Source: Eubacterium sp. AF22-8LB
GTDB taxonomy: Bacteria; Bacillota_I; Bacilli_A; Erysipelotrichales; Erysipelotrichaceae
NCBI RefSeq assembly: GCF_003458715.1
Contig: NZ_QRVI01000006.1
Span: 46,843-110,842 of the forward strand
Length of the DNA stretch: 64,000 bases
Reading direction: 5' to 3'
The stretch's first letter is position 1. Every line of letters starts with the position of its first letter. A program made the translations under genes and the position numbers. Of this stretch, positions 1-9,032 are shown piece after piece. A model generated the notes under the pieces. It saw only the letters and a list, made by a program, of their open reading frames with translations, did no database searches and was not told the DNA's origin.

Positions 1-54
1 AACTCTCAATACTTTTTGAAAAACTTAAAATTAACCTATGATGATGTTGAATAA
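1..54 (+). CDS. Possible 3' end of a gene entering the window
   Basis: Frame 1 is open from the first base to a TAA at 52-54, giving 17 codons that end in LKLTYDDVE. A hairpin terminator follows about 60 bases later, which suits the end of an upstream transcription unit. The piece is too short to identify, and an open frame of this length can occur by chance. Confidence 0.25.
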   Translation, partial: NSQYFLKNLKLTYDDVE

Positions 55-116
55 CGTCTTTTGCGGTGCAAAGGTGAAATATAACTTAAAAACATAAATT
101 CTGCTTTATATAAAGT

Positions 117-148
117 GTATGCTGCGAGCATACATTTTTGTTTTTTAT
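117..148 (+). terminator. Rho-independent terminator upstream of cas9
   Basis: A perfect 7-bp stem (GTATGCT/AGCATAC) with loop GCG is followed by a T-rich run. It ends the upstream unit and isolates the cas operon from read-through. Confidence 0.75.
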
Positions 149-179
149 ATAGAAATTTATAGGAAACGGCTTTCATAAG

Positions 180-188
180 TGATATAAT
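180..188 (+). promoter_or_regulatory. Extended -10 promoter of the cas operon
   Basis: TGATATAAT is a full extended -10. No good -35 hexamer sits 16-18 bases upstream. The predicted transcription start is near 195, giving a short leader to the cas9 start at 224. Confidence 0.6.
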
Positions 189-223
189 GCATATAACATA
201 ATCACTTTATGGAGGGTATTGAA

Positions 224-3200
224 ATGGATAATAAGTATGTATTAGGCCTGGATATTGGAATTACGTCAATAGGTTGGTCAATAATTGATGTAGTTAGGGG
301 AAAACTATTAGATATGGGAGTTCATATGTTTGAACAGGCAATCCCTGCTCAAGAAGCAAGATTAAATCGTTCGGCAAGAAGAACATTGAGAAGAAGAAAT
401 TGGAGAAAGAAACAATTAAAGAATGCGTTTGTAGAATTTGGATTGATTTCAAAAGAGGAATTAAATCAAAGAGACTATTTGAGTTATACTGCAAATTCAG
501 ATACATTTTCTCGTCCTGAAGAGGATACGGTTTACCATTTAAGATTGAAAGCGTTGAAGGAACAAGTATCTTTAAGAGAACTTTTGTTGTGTCTATATAA
601 TATTTGTGGGACTCGTGGACATTTTTTGATGGAGAATATTAATTTTGCTTCTAGTGAACCAATTACTTTTGAATTCTTTGTTGAACAGTTTTATGAGTTT
701 ACTCATGCATATGTTAATTTTGAAGGAGATACAAAAGAATTTGAGCAGACAATACTAAAACCAATCTTTGAAAAAGGGAAAGTAAAGTCTAATGAATTAA
801 AATCTTTGTTAAAGGATGAATATACAGTAGAAGCTGAGGATAATGATGCATTACTGGAAATTTTAAAATTGATTTGTGGATTTAAATGTGATTTGAAGAA
901 AATTAGTGAGTCTGTTGTACTTGTTCAAGAGGATAAGACAAAAGATTCTGTAAAATTAGACGAGTTGTTGAAATTGGATAATCTAAATGAATTCTTAAAC
1001 AATGCGGTGGAGCTTCATGATGTGATTGCAGTTTCTCAGATTTTAAAGGATCATAATTATATTTGTGAAGTGGCTGTAGAAAAATTAAATGAAGTTCTTA
1101 AAGTTCAAAAATTAGAACATTCGGATCCAGATAAATATAAAGAAGAAAAGAAGATAATTCAGAGTAAAATGAGTAAGGCGATTGGAGAACGTTTACGTGT
1201 TGTAAAGAATATGGAGAATAAATATCCAAATGGCTTGTATGTAAAAGAAGCTAGTGATATTTTGCATAAACAACAACAATTTTATCCCGATTTGATTACT
1301 GATAATTTCATTGAAGCATGCATTTCAACGATTAAAGCACGTATTCCTTACTATATTGGACCTTTGTCTTCACAAGCTAAAAATAGTTGGATCAATCGAA
1401 AAGATGGAACTTTTAAGTATGGATATGAGTATTGTAAGGATGCTTTAGTTAATGAAGAAGAGAGCATTCAAAATTGGAAATTAAATATGATTTCGCATTG
1501 TACATATTTACCTGAAGAATATGCACTTCCAAAAGGATCGTTTATTGCAGAGACATTTAGCTTATTAAACGAATTGAATATTCTTACTGCAATTGATAAG
1601 GATGAAAACCGATATTATTTAACTCGTAAAGATAAATTAAAAGTATTTGATGAATTATTCTTGAAGCGTACAGATTATGTTTCGCATAAAGAAGTTGCAC
1701 AACTATTAGATTTAAAATCTTTTGGTCCTAAAGATTCTCATAAGGCTGGTAAGTTTAAAAATAGATATACTTTATATCAGAATATAATTAGTGTATTTCC
1801 TCAATTTGAATTGCATTCTATTATTGATTTATTTGATGAGAATGAGAAAGAAAAAGTTAACAAAATTGAAGATATTATTTTGAATTTAAACTTATTTGAT
1901 GAAGAACAATCAAAAGTAAATTATTTTACTAAGAAGTTGAATTTGGATAATGAAGACGCGAAGAAATTAGCTAGATGTAAATCAAATGGATTTTATGCGT
2001 TCTCTAAACAATTTATTATGGAAACTAAGATGAATGTGGATGGAGAAACATTGCTTGAGGAAATGTTTAGGGATAATACGGAAAATCAAAAGAATGAACA
2101 GATGACTTTGATTACTGAAGCAACGGACTTGGATGGAAATCGAATTAATTTTGATTCTAACAAGTATATGACTTTATTAAGGGATACGAAGAAGTTGTCT
2201 ATTGATTTATTGATACAAGATGGTAAACCATTTATTCCAATTGCTAGACCTGTAATAAGAGCTTTAAATGAATGTTTTAAGCTATATGAAGAAGTTGTTA
2301 ATACTTATGGAGTTCCTGATCGAGTTGTGATTGAAACGGCAAGAGATTTGAAAGATAGTGCTCATGATGGTGATGAACCAGCCAAGCATTTTGATCAAAT
2401 GAAAAATTTGTATGATTACTTAACTAAACAAATGAAGGAGCAGAAGAAAAAAGCTAAGCTTTCAAAACAATATATGGAAGACTGGGATGTTATTGAGCCT
2501 TATTTAGAAAAGAATAAACGTAAAGTTGAACTATATATTCGTCAAAATGGTCGTGACATGGTTACTGGTGATGAGATCGATATTCAAAAATTAGAAAATT
2601 ATGAAATGGATCATATTTTACCTCGTGGCTTTGGTGATAATTCCATGGATAACTTGATGTTGATAAAAAAAGAAATCAATGGAAAAAAGGCAGATAGACT
2701 TCCATTGGAATATATCGAAGCTGAAACTGTAACGAACAAAGCTGGTAAGCGTATTATTTCGAGTGATTTTAAACGAAGATGTTATGAGTTGAATGAAATG
2801 AAATTGATTTCAGATAAAAAATTAAAACGTTTATTACTAGCAACTACAGATGAAGCTATGGGATTTATTAATCGTAATTTAGTGGATACTCGTTATATTA
2901 TTCGTGAATTGATGGCTATTTTAAGAGCTTATAATCAAGTGAATAATTATGATACTCATATTGTTTCTTTACGTTCTTCATTTACAACTGTTTATAGAAA
3001 TGCGTTTAACATGAAGAAAAATCGTAATATTGGGGATCAACACCATGCTCATGATGCTTCAATTGTTGCGATTGCAGATATGGTCTTATCAACATATTAT
3101 CCAAATTATGATGAACGTGGTAATAATAAGTATTATCAAGAATTCTTGAAGAGAATGAAGGAAACACAAGAACCGGATAGTGATAAATCAGAAAATCAGA

Positions 3201-4291
3201 AACTATATAATTTCATAAGATATGCCTATAACAAACGTTTTGCCAACTTCCCAAATGATAATGATTCATTGGTTTCTCAAGTAAAGGCTACAGTACCTTT
3301 ATATTCTTTAAAAGCAGAGAAAAACTACAAAGGTGCATTCTTTGATGCAACAATTTATCCACAGAAAGATAAAAAGAAGAATATTGCTAGAGAAAAAGGT
3401 GTGTTGGGTCTTTTAGGTGTGAATAATGATAAACGTATCTATAGTTCGATTAACTGTGTTGCAGTAGATTTCTATAAATATGTGAAGAAGAATGGAAGAA
3501 AAGCATATGTTGGTATACAAATCCCTAAACTTATTGTAAATAACAATGGTGAAATTAATAAAGAACAATATGTTAAGTTAATAAAAGATTACTATAAAGT
3601 GCCTGAATTATTAGATGAGAATGGAAATGTGAAGGAATATTATTTCCGTATGCGTGTATTTAAAAATGATTTATTTTATGAGACAGAGTCTAATACAATT
3701 TTAAAATTCGGTATAGGTACAATAACTAGAAAGATTTTAGAGCCTAGCCATGTGTATTGTTTTAGTTATAATGATATCTATAAAGATTTAAATTATTTGA
3801 AGAGAGAATTAGCGGATAAATTTGATTTTAAAGAATATATAGTGAATCCAACTGGGCATCACAAATTTACTGATTATACAATCGATGAACTGTTGGAATT
3901 TTGCTTAGATAATTATTTGGATTTTGATAATCCAGAAAAACAAACGAAATTAGTGGTTAATAAATTTATGGAGATGATGAATAAGCAAAAATCTAAAGAA
4001 GGAAAAATTGGTTATCAATGGTTTTTAGAAACTATTGTTTATTTGAATTTGATTGTTAATAGAGAATGTTCTCCATTAGATCGATATAGACCTGGTACAG
4101 ATATTGTGAAAAAGAAGAATAATGAAGATGCACAATATATCAAAATTAAATCAAGTATTCTAGGTATTCGTTACACATATAATGAAAACGGTAAGTTATT
4201 AATATCAGGTCCTAGAAAGGCTCCTGGAAAGTATTCTAAGATTAAAAAGGAAAAGTTTTCTTGGAAAATTTGTAGCGACGTGCTACAATAG
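224..4291 (+). CDS. cas9: CRISPR-associated endonuclease Cas9 (type II-A)
   Basis: RNA-guided double-strand DNA endonuclease, 1355 residues, in the usual II-A size range. RuvC-I is LGLDIGITSIGW with Asp10. The arginine-rich bridge helix (RLNRSARRTLRRRNW) follows near residue 50. RuvC-II is VIETARD with Glu704, the HNH core is YEMDHILPRGF with His797, and RuvC-III is HHAHDAS with Asp944. All catalytic residues are present, so the enzyme looks intact. An ATG at 209 is also in frame, but GGAGGG at 211-216 is correctly spaced only for the ATG at 224. The first gene of a cas9-tracrRNA-cas1-cas2-csn2 order; its last codons contain the tracrRNA promoter. PAM not predictable from sequence alone. Confidence 0.97.
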   Translation: MDNKYVLGLDIGITSIGWSIIDVVRGKLLDMGVHMFEQAIPAQEARLNRSARRTLRRRNWRKKQLKNAFVEFGLISKEELNQRDYLSYTANSDTFSRPEEDTVYHLRLKALKEQVSLRELLLCLYNICGTRGHFLMENINFASSEPITFEFFVEQFYEFTHAYVNFEGDTKEFEQTILKPIFEKGKVKSNELKSLLKDEYTVEAEDNDALLEILKLICGFKCDLKKISESVVLVQEDKTKDSVKLDELLKLDNLNEFLNNAVELHDVIAVSQILKDHNYICEVAVEKLNEVLKVQKLEHSDPDKYKEEKKIIQSKMSKAIGERLRVVKNMENKYPNGLYVKEASDILHKQQQFYPDLITDNFIEACISTIKARIPYYIGPLSSQAKNSWINRKDGTFKYGYEYCKDALVNEEESIQNWKLNMISHCTYLPEEYALPKGSFIAETFSLLNELNILTAIDKDENRYYLTRKDKLKVFDELFLKRTDYVSHKEVAQLLDLKSFGPKDSHKAGKFKNRYTLYQNIISVFPQFELHSIIDLFDENEKEKVNKIEDIILNLNLFDEEQSKVNYFTKKLNLDNEDAKKLARCKSNGFYAFSKQFIMETKMNVDGETLLEEMFRDNTENQKNEQMTLITEATDLDGNRINFDSNKYMTLLRDTKKLSIDLLIQDGKPFIPIARPVIRALNECFKLYEEVVNTYGVPDRVVIETARDLKDSAHDGDEPAKHFDQMKNLYDYLTKQMKEQKKKAKLSKQYMEDWDVIEPYLEKNKRKVELYIRQNGRDMVTGDEIDIQKLENYEMDHILPRGFGDNSMDNLMLIKKEINGKKADRLPLEYIEAETVTNKAGKRIISSDFKRRCYELNEMKLISDKKLKRLLLATTDEAMGFINRNLVDTRYIIRELMAILRAYNQVNNYDTHIVSLRSSFTTVYRNAFNMKKNRNIGDQHHAHDASIVAIADMVLSTYYPNYDERGNNKYYQEFLKRMKETQEPDSDKSENQKLYNFIRYAYNKRFANFPNDNDSLVSQVKATVPLYSLKAEKNYKGAFFDATIYPQKDKKKNIAREKGVLGLLGVNNDKRIYSSINCVAVDFYKYVKKNGRKAYVGIQIPKLIVNNNGEINKEQYVKLIKDYYKVPELLDENGNVKEYYFRMRVFKNDLFYETESNTILKFGIGTITRKILEPSHVYCFSYNDIYKDLNYLKRELADKFDFKEYIVNPTGHHKFTDYTIDELLEFCLDNYLDFDNPEKQTKLVVNKFMEMMNKQKSKEGKIGYQWFLETIVYLNLIVNRECSPLDRYRPGTDIVKKKNNEDAQYIKIKSSILGIRYTYNENGKLLISGPRKAPGKYSKIKKEKFSWKICSDVLQ
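4261..4289 (+). promoter_or_regulatory. tracrRNA promoter inside the cas9 3' end
   Basis: The -35 TTGGAA (4261-4266), a 17-base spacer and the extended -10 TGCTACAAT (hexamer 4284-4289) lie in the last codons of cas9; the final T of the -10 is the first base of the TAG stop. The predicted start is about 4295, exactly where the anti-repeat begins. Confidence 0.7.
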
Positions 4292-4293
4292 GT

Positions 4294-4396
4294 GTGTCAA
4301 ATAATACAAATGAATTTAGTCTGGAAGAATAAGATTTAAATTCGAAAACTATTAGAGATAGCTAATTGTGGCTATCTCATTTTATTATAGTTTTTT
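4294..4396 (+). ncRNA. tracrRNA
   Basis: Bases 4294-4333 are an anti-repeat. The 19-base core at 4297-4315 pairs with the 3' half of the CRISPR repeat with a single G-U wobble. A short lower stem (AAGAA with repeat TTCTT) is separated from it by a mismatched bulge, the normal crRNA:tracrRNA layout. Further downstream is an 8-bp hairpin (GAGATAGC/GCTATCTC, 4355-4378), and a T6 run at 4391-4396 ends the RNA. The orientation matches cas9 and the array. The nexus structure is not obvious by eye; the 5' end is inferred from the promoter. Confidence 0.85.
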
Positions 4397-4399
4397 AAT

Positions 4400-5302
4400 A
4401 TGGGCTGGAAAACAGTAGTAATTGGAACTGAGTGTACAGTGTCATTAACATTAAATCGAATGAAAATTACAATAGGAAATGAATATCAAAATATACCATT
4501 ATGTGATTTGGATACAGTGATTTTTTCACATGATCGAATTACAATGACAATTCCTATGTTGTCAAAATTGGTAGAGAATAATATTAATGTAATAATTTGT
4601 GATTCAAAGAATGATCCAATTGGTATATTTCAACCGTTTAACAATCATTCTTTGGTGTTTAAGCAATTGAATAAACAAATTAATTGGAAAATAACTCGTA
4701 AGAAGAAATTATGGAAATTTATAGTAGAACAAAAAATACAATCTGAAATAGATGTGTTGGATTTGATTTACGAGGATTGTGATGAATTAGAAACTTTAAT
4801 TGGCTATAAGAATTCAGTTTATAACGATGATCAAACAAATCGAGAAGCGGTGAGTGCAAAGTGTTATTTTGGAAAGATGTTTGGAACAAAGTTTTATAGA
4901 GATGATAAGAATGATGTAAGAAATTTTGCGCTGAATTATGGATATAAGATTCTAGCTAGCTATATTTCAAAATGTATAACAGCTAGAGGATTATTAACTC
5001 AGTTAGGAATTCATCATATTGGCGAATCGAATGCTTTTAATTTAACGTATGATTTTATAGAGCCATTACGAGTAATAGTAGATGTATGGGTTGAAGAAAA
5101 TATTAAAGATAGTTTCAGCGTAGCACAAAAACAAGAATTGATTGAATTGTTAGAAACGAAAATTTATATAGATAAAAAATGGATGCGGTTAAAAGATGCG
5201 GTTGAAGATTTAATTGATTCTTATATTGGTTTCTTGAATGAAAAATCAGATGATATTTTGAAGATTGATTATTCAAAAGGAATTCGTTATGGAGGGGAGT
5301 AG
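4400..5302 (+). CDS. cas1: CRISPR-associated endonuclease Cas1 (type II)
   Basis: Integrase subunit of the spacer-acquisition complex with Cas2, 300 residues. The N-terminus MGWKTVVIG is the characteristic start of type II Cas1 proteins (MGWRTVV-like), followed by the beta-strand domain and an alpha-helical catalytic domain. The start lies only three bases after the T run that ends the tracrRNA, and no Shine-Dalgarno sequence is visible, which is unusual among its neighbours. A TATTAT at 4383-4388 could serve a near-leaderless transcript. The 3' end overlaps cas2 by 14 bases. Confidence 0.95.
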   Translation: MGWKTVVIGTECTVSLTLNRMKITIGNEYQNIPLCDLDTVIFSHDRITMTIPMLSKLVENNINVIICDSKNDPIGIFQPFNNHSLVFKQLNKQINWKITRKKKLWKFIVEQKIQSEIDVLDLIYEDCDELETLIGYKNSVYNDDQTNREAVSAKCYFGKMFGTKFYRDDKNDVRNFALNYGYKILASYISKCITARGLLTQLGIHHIGESNAFNLTYDFIEPLRVIVDVWVEENIKDSFSVAQKQELIELLETKIYIDKKWMRLKDAVEDLIDSYIGFLNEKSDDILKIDYSKGIRYGGE

Positions 5303-5645
5303 TAGATTTGTGCGATTAGTATTATTCTTTGATCTACCCCAAGAAACGAAAACAGATCAAAGACATTACAGACAATTTGTAAAATATTTAAAAACTGAAG
5401 GATTTATACGAATCCAATATTCAGTTTATGCAAAATTATGCATAAATAATGACTCGGCTAAAACGATTCAAAAAAGACTGAAAAACAATGTTCCTGATAA
5501 TGGGGATATACGATATTTAATAATAACTGAGAGGCAATATCAAAACATTGTGAATATGAATAGTAATTATACTTTACAAGAAAATATTACGACCACAGAT
5601 CGTACTTTAATTATAGGAGGACTAAATAGTGAAAATAATACATGA
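5289..5645 (+). CDS. cas2: CRISPR-associated endoribonuclease-fold protein Cas2
   Basis: Structural partner of Cas1 in spacer integration, 118 residues with a ferredoxin-like fold. The motif RLVLFFDLPQET near the N-terminus and QYSVYAKL in the middle are typical of type II Cas2. The ATG at 5289 is preferred because AAGGAA lies 6-7 bases upstream; a GTG at 5310 would give a start closer to the canonical MR(L/M)xxxFDLP and cannot be excluded. It overlaps cas1 at its 5' end and csn2 at its 3' end, so translation is probably coupled. Confidence 0.93.
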   Translation: MEGSSRFVRLVLFFDLPQETKTDQRHYRQFVKYLKTEGFIRIQYSVYAKLCINNDSAKTIQKRLKNNVPDNGDIRYLIITERQYQNIVNMNSNYTLQENITTTDRTLIIGGLNSENNT

Positions 5646-6504
5646 GGAATCTGTCTACTTGATTCCAGAAGATAATAATATAGTAGTATTAGCAGGTGCT
5701 AAACAAAAAGATATAATAGATTGTTTTACAAATCAATTCGTTAAAAAGAAAAGAAATTATTGTAAAGTATTAGATTCTGAAAATCAGCCAGTTAAACCAA
5801 CAGAACTTAATTTCATTTATTATCCATATGGTAGTGATATTAATTCTAATTTTGAATTTGGAGCAAAATCTATATTCAATATTGAAACTACAAATCTCAT
5901 ACAAGAAAATGAAAATGATTTTAAAGCATTTGAATTGATTAGAGAAGGACTTAGAAGCTTAACAACTGATCATGGCATGTATAAATTGAGAGAAATATTA
6001 ACAAGAAATATGCAATGTAATATCGATTTTGAAATGTCTGATTTTAATATTTCTAAGTTTATATCAATGCTAGATATAAATGTAGATGATATTTCAGCAG
6101 ATAAACAATACATTATGGTTTACAACTTGTTATTGTTTGTGAGTAGAAATCAATATAATGTTGTATATATTGATTTTCCAATTACACAAACCGTATTAAA
6201 ATGGATGAAATCGTTTGATCAAGATAATATGATGTTTCTCTTGAATAATGATTATATGGCATGTGATTCTTATCAAGAATTAGAAAAATTTGCCATGTTG
6301 ATTGTTTCTAATAAAGATTACATTGAAAAATATGAATATGATTTAAACCAATTTAATAACATTTCCTATATACAAAATCCTTATACTATGCTTCATAAGC
6401 AACAACAAACAGAAAAAAATATTCGATTAATGGAACAATTTGAAGATAAAAATACAACTTTTTATCTAACTTTTAATGATACATATACTCAAGATATACT
6501 GTAA
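5629..6504 (+). CDS. csn2: Csn2-family type II-A accessory protein (divergent)
   Basis: Probable Csn2, the ring-forming DNA-end-binding protein needed for spacer acquisition in type II-A systems. The assignment rests mainly on position (after cas2, directly before the array), on length, and on the N-terminal pattern of a short beta-rich start followed by helices. At 291 residues it is longer than the common 220-residue Csn2 and shorter than the roughly 350-residue form, so it may be another subfamily. A GTG start has AGGAGG at 5615-5620. It overlaps cas2 by 17 bases. Confidence 0.75.
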   Translation: MKIIHEESVYLIPEDNNIVVLAGAKQKDIIDCFTNQFVKKKRNYCKVLDSENQPVKPTELNFIYYPYGSDINSNFEFGAKSIFNIETTNLIQENENDFKAFELIREGLRSLTTDHGMYKLREILTRNMQCNIDFEMSDFNISKFISMLDINVDDISADKQYIMVYNLLLFVSRNQYNVVYIDFPITQTVLKWMKSFDQDNMMFLLNNDYMACDSYQELEKFAMLIVSNKDYIEKYEYDLNQFNNISYIQNPYTMLHKQQQTEKNIRLMEQFEDKNTTFYLTFNDTYTQDIL

Positions 6505-6518
6505 ATAAAGCACAATTA

Positions 6519-6527
6519 TGCTATAAT
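6519..6527 (+). promoter_or_regulatory. Promoter in a very short CRISPR leader
   Basis: The extended -10 TGCTATAAT ends 10 bases before the first repeat. Only 33 bases separate the csn2 stop from repeat 1, so this is the whole non-coding leader. The predicted start is about 6534, next to the first repeat. Confidence 0.6.
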
Positions 6528-6537
6528 AAGGCCGACA

Positions 6538-7923
6538 GTTCTTGAGGATTGAATTTATTTGTATTATTTGAACGGTTCTGTTCGTTCGCGTTCAAAATGG
6601 CAGTTCTTGAGGATTGAATTTATTTGTATTATTTGAACTGGGGTTCAAAGGGGTGAAACCCCTGCCCGTTCTTGAGGATTGAATTTATTTGTATTATTTG
6701 AACACTAGTAAAAAAATAAACGAGTTAGTTGGGTTCTTGAGGATTGAATTTATTTGTATTATTTGAACTATATGAATGTCATATGATTGAAGCCGTTAGT
6801 TCTTGAGGATTGAATTTATTTGTATTATTTGAACATGCCAGCCCCTTTTCTAAAATTATTTTCGTTCTTGAGGATTGAATTTATTTGTATTATTTGAACC
6901 AGACGAGGTGATTGCGGGTGCTTGGGGAAGTTCTTGAGGATTGAATTTATTTGTATTATTTGAACTATTGAGATGTGCCTTCCTGTGTTGGTCAGTTCTT
7001 GAGGATTGAATTTATTTGTATTATTTGAACCCGAAAAAACTGGAATTGTCAAGGGTTTAGTTCTTGAGGATTGAATTTATTTGTATTATTTGAACAGTAC
7101 CGTCACCAACAGCACCGAAATTTTCGTTCTTGAGGATTGAATTTATTTGTATTATTTGAACAACACGGGGTTATGGTATTCAATTGAAATGTTCTTGAGG
7201 ATTGAATTTATTTGTATTATTTGAACATCTTTTCCACTATCACGCTTTATGAAAGGTTCTTGAGGATTGAATTTATTTGTATTATTTGAACATTCATGCA
7301 GTAACTACATCAAATTTATCGGTTCTTGAGGATTGAATTTATTTGTATTATTTGAACATAGTGGAGCTACTGAAAATGATCTTACGGGTTCTTGAGGATT
7401 GAATTTATTTGTATTATTTGAACTTTATGCTTATGACATACAGACACTCTCGGTTCTTGAGGATTGAATTTATTTGTATTATTTGAACACGTGAAACAGT
7501 AGAGATAGAAGGTCGTGAGTTCTTGAGGATTGAATTTATTTGTATTATTTGAACTTTTCTAATTCTTCTTCAACGCTTTTCATGTTCTTGAGGATTGAAT
7601 TTATTTGTATTATTTGAACGAATATGATAGATATTGTCAATTACATTCAGTTCTTGAGGATTGAATTTATTTGTATTATTTGAACAGCAATAGTTGTGAT
7701 ATCTTTCTTTGCTGGTTCTTGAGGATTGAATTTATTTGTATTATTTGAACCCTTGATTGATTGGTCTAATACAGGTCTTGTTCTTGAGGATTGAATTTAT
7801 TTGTATTATTTGAACAGATGTAGAAAAGAGGTAGCAAAGCTACCGTTCTTGAGGATTGATTTTATTTGTATTATTTGAACTTCCTTTTGAATTAACTGGA
7901 TACTTAGTGCGTTTTTGAGGATT
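6538..7923 (+). CRISPR. Type II-A CRISPR array, 21 full repeats plus a truncated terminal repeat
   Basis: The 36-bp repeat runs from GTTCTTGAGGATT to TATTATTTGAAC. Full copies start at 6538, 6603, 6668, 6733, 6799, 6864, 6930, 6995, 7060, 7126, 7191, 7256, 7322, 7388, 7453, 7519, 7584, 7650, 7715, 7780 and 7845. The 21 spacers are 29 or 30 bases. The first 20 repeats read identical; repeat 21 has one A-to-T change, and the last copy (7911-7923) keeps 13 bases with one mismatch. Decay at this end and the csn2-side promoter place the leader on the left. Spacer 20 contains a 6-bp hairpin (GGTAGC/GCTACC). All spacers differ from each other, and none has an obvious match elsewhere in this window. 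Confidence 0.98.
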
Positions 7924-7944
7924 AGACAATAAAAAGAAATATTG

Positions 7945-8825
7945 CTACTTCTTAGGTGTTACATTAACTACCACATACTCACATATACCCTCTGTTCTTA
8001 TTGGAAACCCCCAGCCAACAAGGCCTGAACTTATGATTTTTTTAGTGCTTGAATGTTTCTTTGCCGTAATTACCCGCAAAATCGGGTTGTAAATGGTAAG
8101 AATAAGAGAGTGGAAACATTTGTCCGTTATGAGTATGTCCACTGAGTTGAAGGTCAACGTTGTTTTTAATGTTTTCTTTTGTTCTTTGTGGTTGATGGTC
8201 TAGGACGATGTTGTAGGTTTTGTTTGTAAGGTTGTAGTTCTTTGTTTTCTTTCGGTTTTTGTTTGTGTAGTCTTTTCTTCCAATAAGGATAATGTTATTT
8301 AAATGTACTTCTTGATCATTTAGAATGGTAATGTTGTTTTTTGTGATTACTTGATTGAGCTTGGTTCTTGTGAATTTTGTCTTGTTTTCGTGATTACCAT
8401 ATACAAAATAAACAGGGGCTACTTTAGTAAGTCTTCCGAGTTGTTTAAATAGGATTTCCATATCTTCTTTGGATGTGGATTCATCCACGAAGTCTCCACC
8501 AAGTAGATAGAAATTTGGTTTTACTTTTAATAATGTATTTGTGATTTTTTTTTAATCTTTCTGGATTATTCGCATTGGGATAGTGGACATCCAAAATGAA
8601 ACAAATCTTAGTTGGAGTTATGTTTTTTTCTGTTTTTAGATTATATGTGGTTTGATGGGTCGTATACATATTGACATAGCCAAATGTTACGATGGATGTG
8701 GATATGATAGCTGAAAGGATTATGCAGATGATTGGTTTTCTTTTTTGAATACGATTACTAATACTAGTAAACAGAATAATGTATGTATAGCCCACATGGC
8801 TTGATACGTACGCATATTTCAACAA
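7945..8825 (-). pseudogene. Calcineurin-like metallophosphoesterase (YkuE-like), frameshifted
   Basis: The product would be a membrane-anchored metallophosphoesterase. Reading across frames recovers every metal-binding motif: DVHYPN, GGDFVD, YGNHE, DHQP and GHTHNGQ, then the C-terminal block GLVGWGFPIR. The frame breaks at least twice. One break is in a run of nine A (minus strand, near 8545-8553), where one A fewer would restore LLGGDFVDE. The second is near 8040, where the frame ends at a TAA beside seven A. No ATG is found at the 5' end (the frame opens with TTG at 8825), so it may also be truncated. It runs convergent to the CRISPR array. Confidence 0.85.
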
Positions 8826-8974
8826 TTTAATAGTAATGCGATACAGATGGCGTATCGTATTTTTTGTTGAGTTTATTCTTTAACAGTTGATTTAATAGGA
8901 TGCATAACACTATTTCTAAAGTGAGGATTCCCATTTGAAGATAGATTATACTATCACTTCCTTTTGTTCTTATC

Positions 8975-8988
8975 TTACAGCATTGTTA
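8975..8988 (+). promoter_or_regulatory. BceR-type operator upstream of the response regulator
   Basis: TTACA-GCAT-TGTTA matches the published BceR-like consensus TNACA-N4-TGTAA except for one base. It lies 23 bases upstream of a TATAAT at 9012-9017 that has no good -35, as expected for an activator-dependent promoter. Confidence 0.5.
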
Positions 8989-9032
8989 GAAAGATTTCCT
9001 GGCTTATGCAGTATAATAAAATGGGTGAGATT

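Noticed and set aside
6825..7052. Open frame of 75 codons on the minus strand
   Set aside because: It lies wholly inside the CRISPR array, and its protein repeats because the DNA repeats.
7860..7880. TATTAT inside every CRISPR repeat as possible internal promoters
   Set aside because: The hexamer is preceded by TTG rather than TGn and no -35 is conserved in the spacers, unlike the in-repeat promoters of Neisseria arrays.
8481..8825. Treating the two metallophosphoesterase pieces as separate genes
   Set aside because: Conserved motifs continue across the frame breaks, so they are parts of one broken gene.
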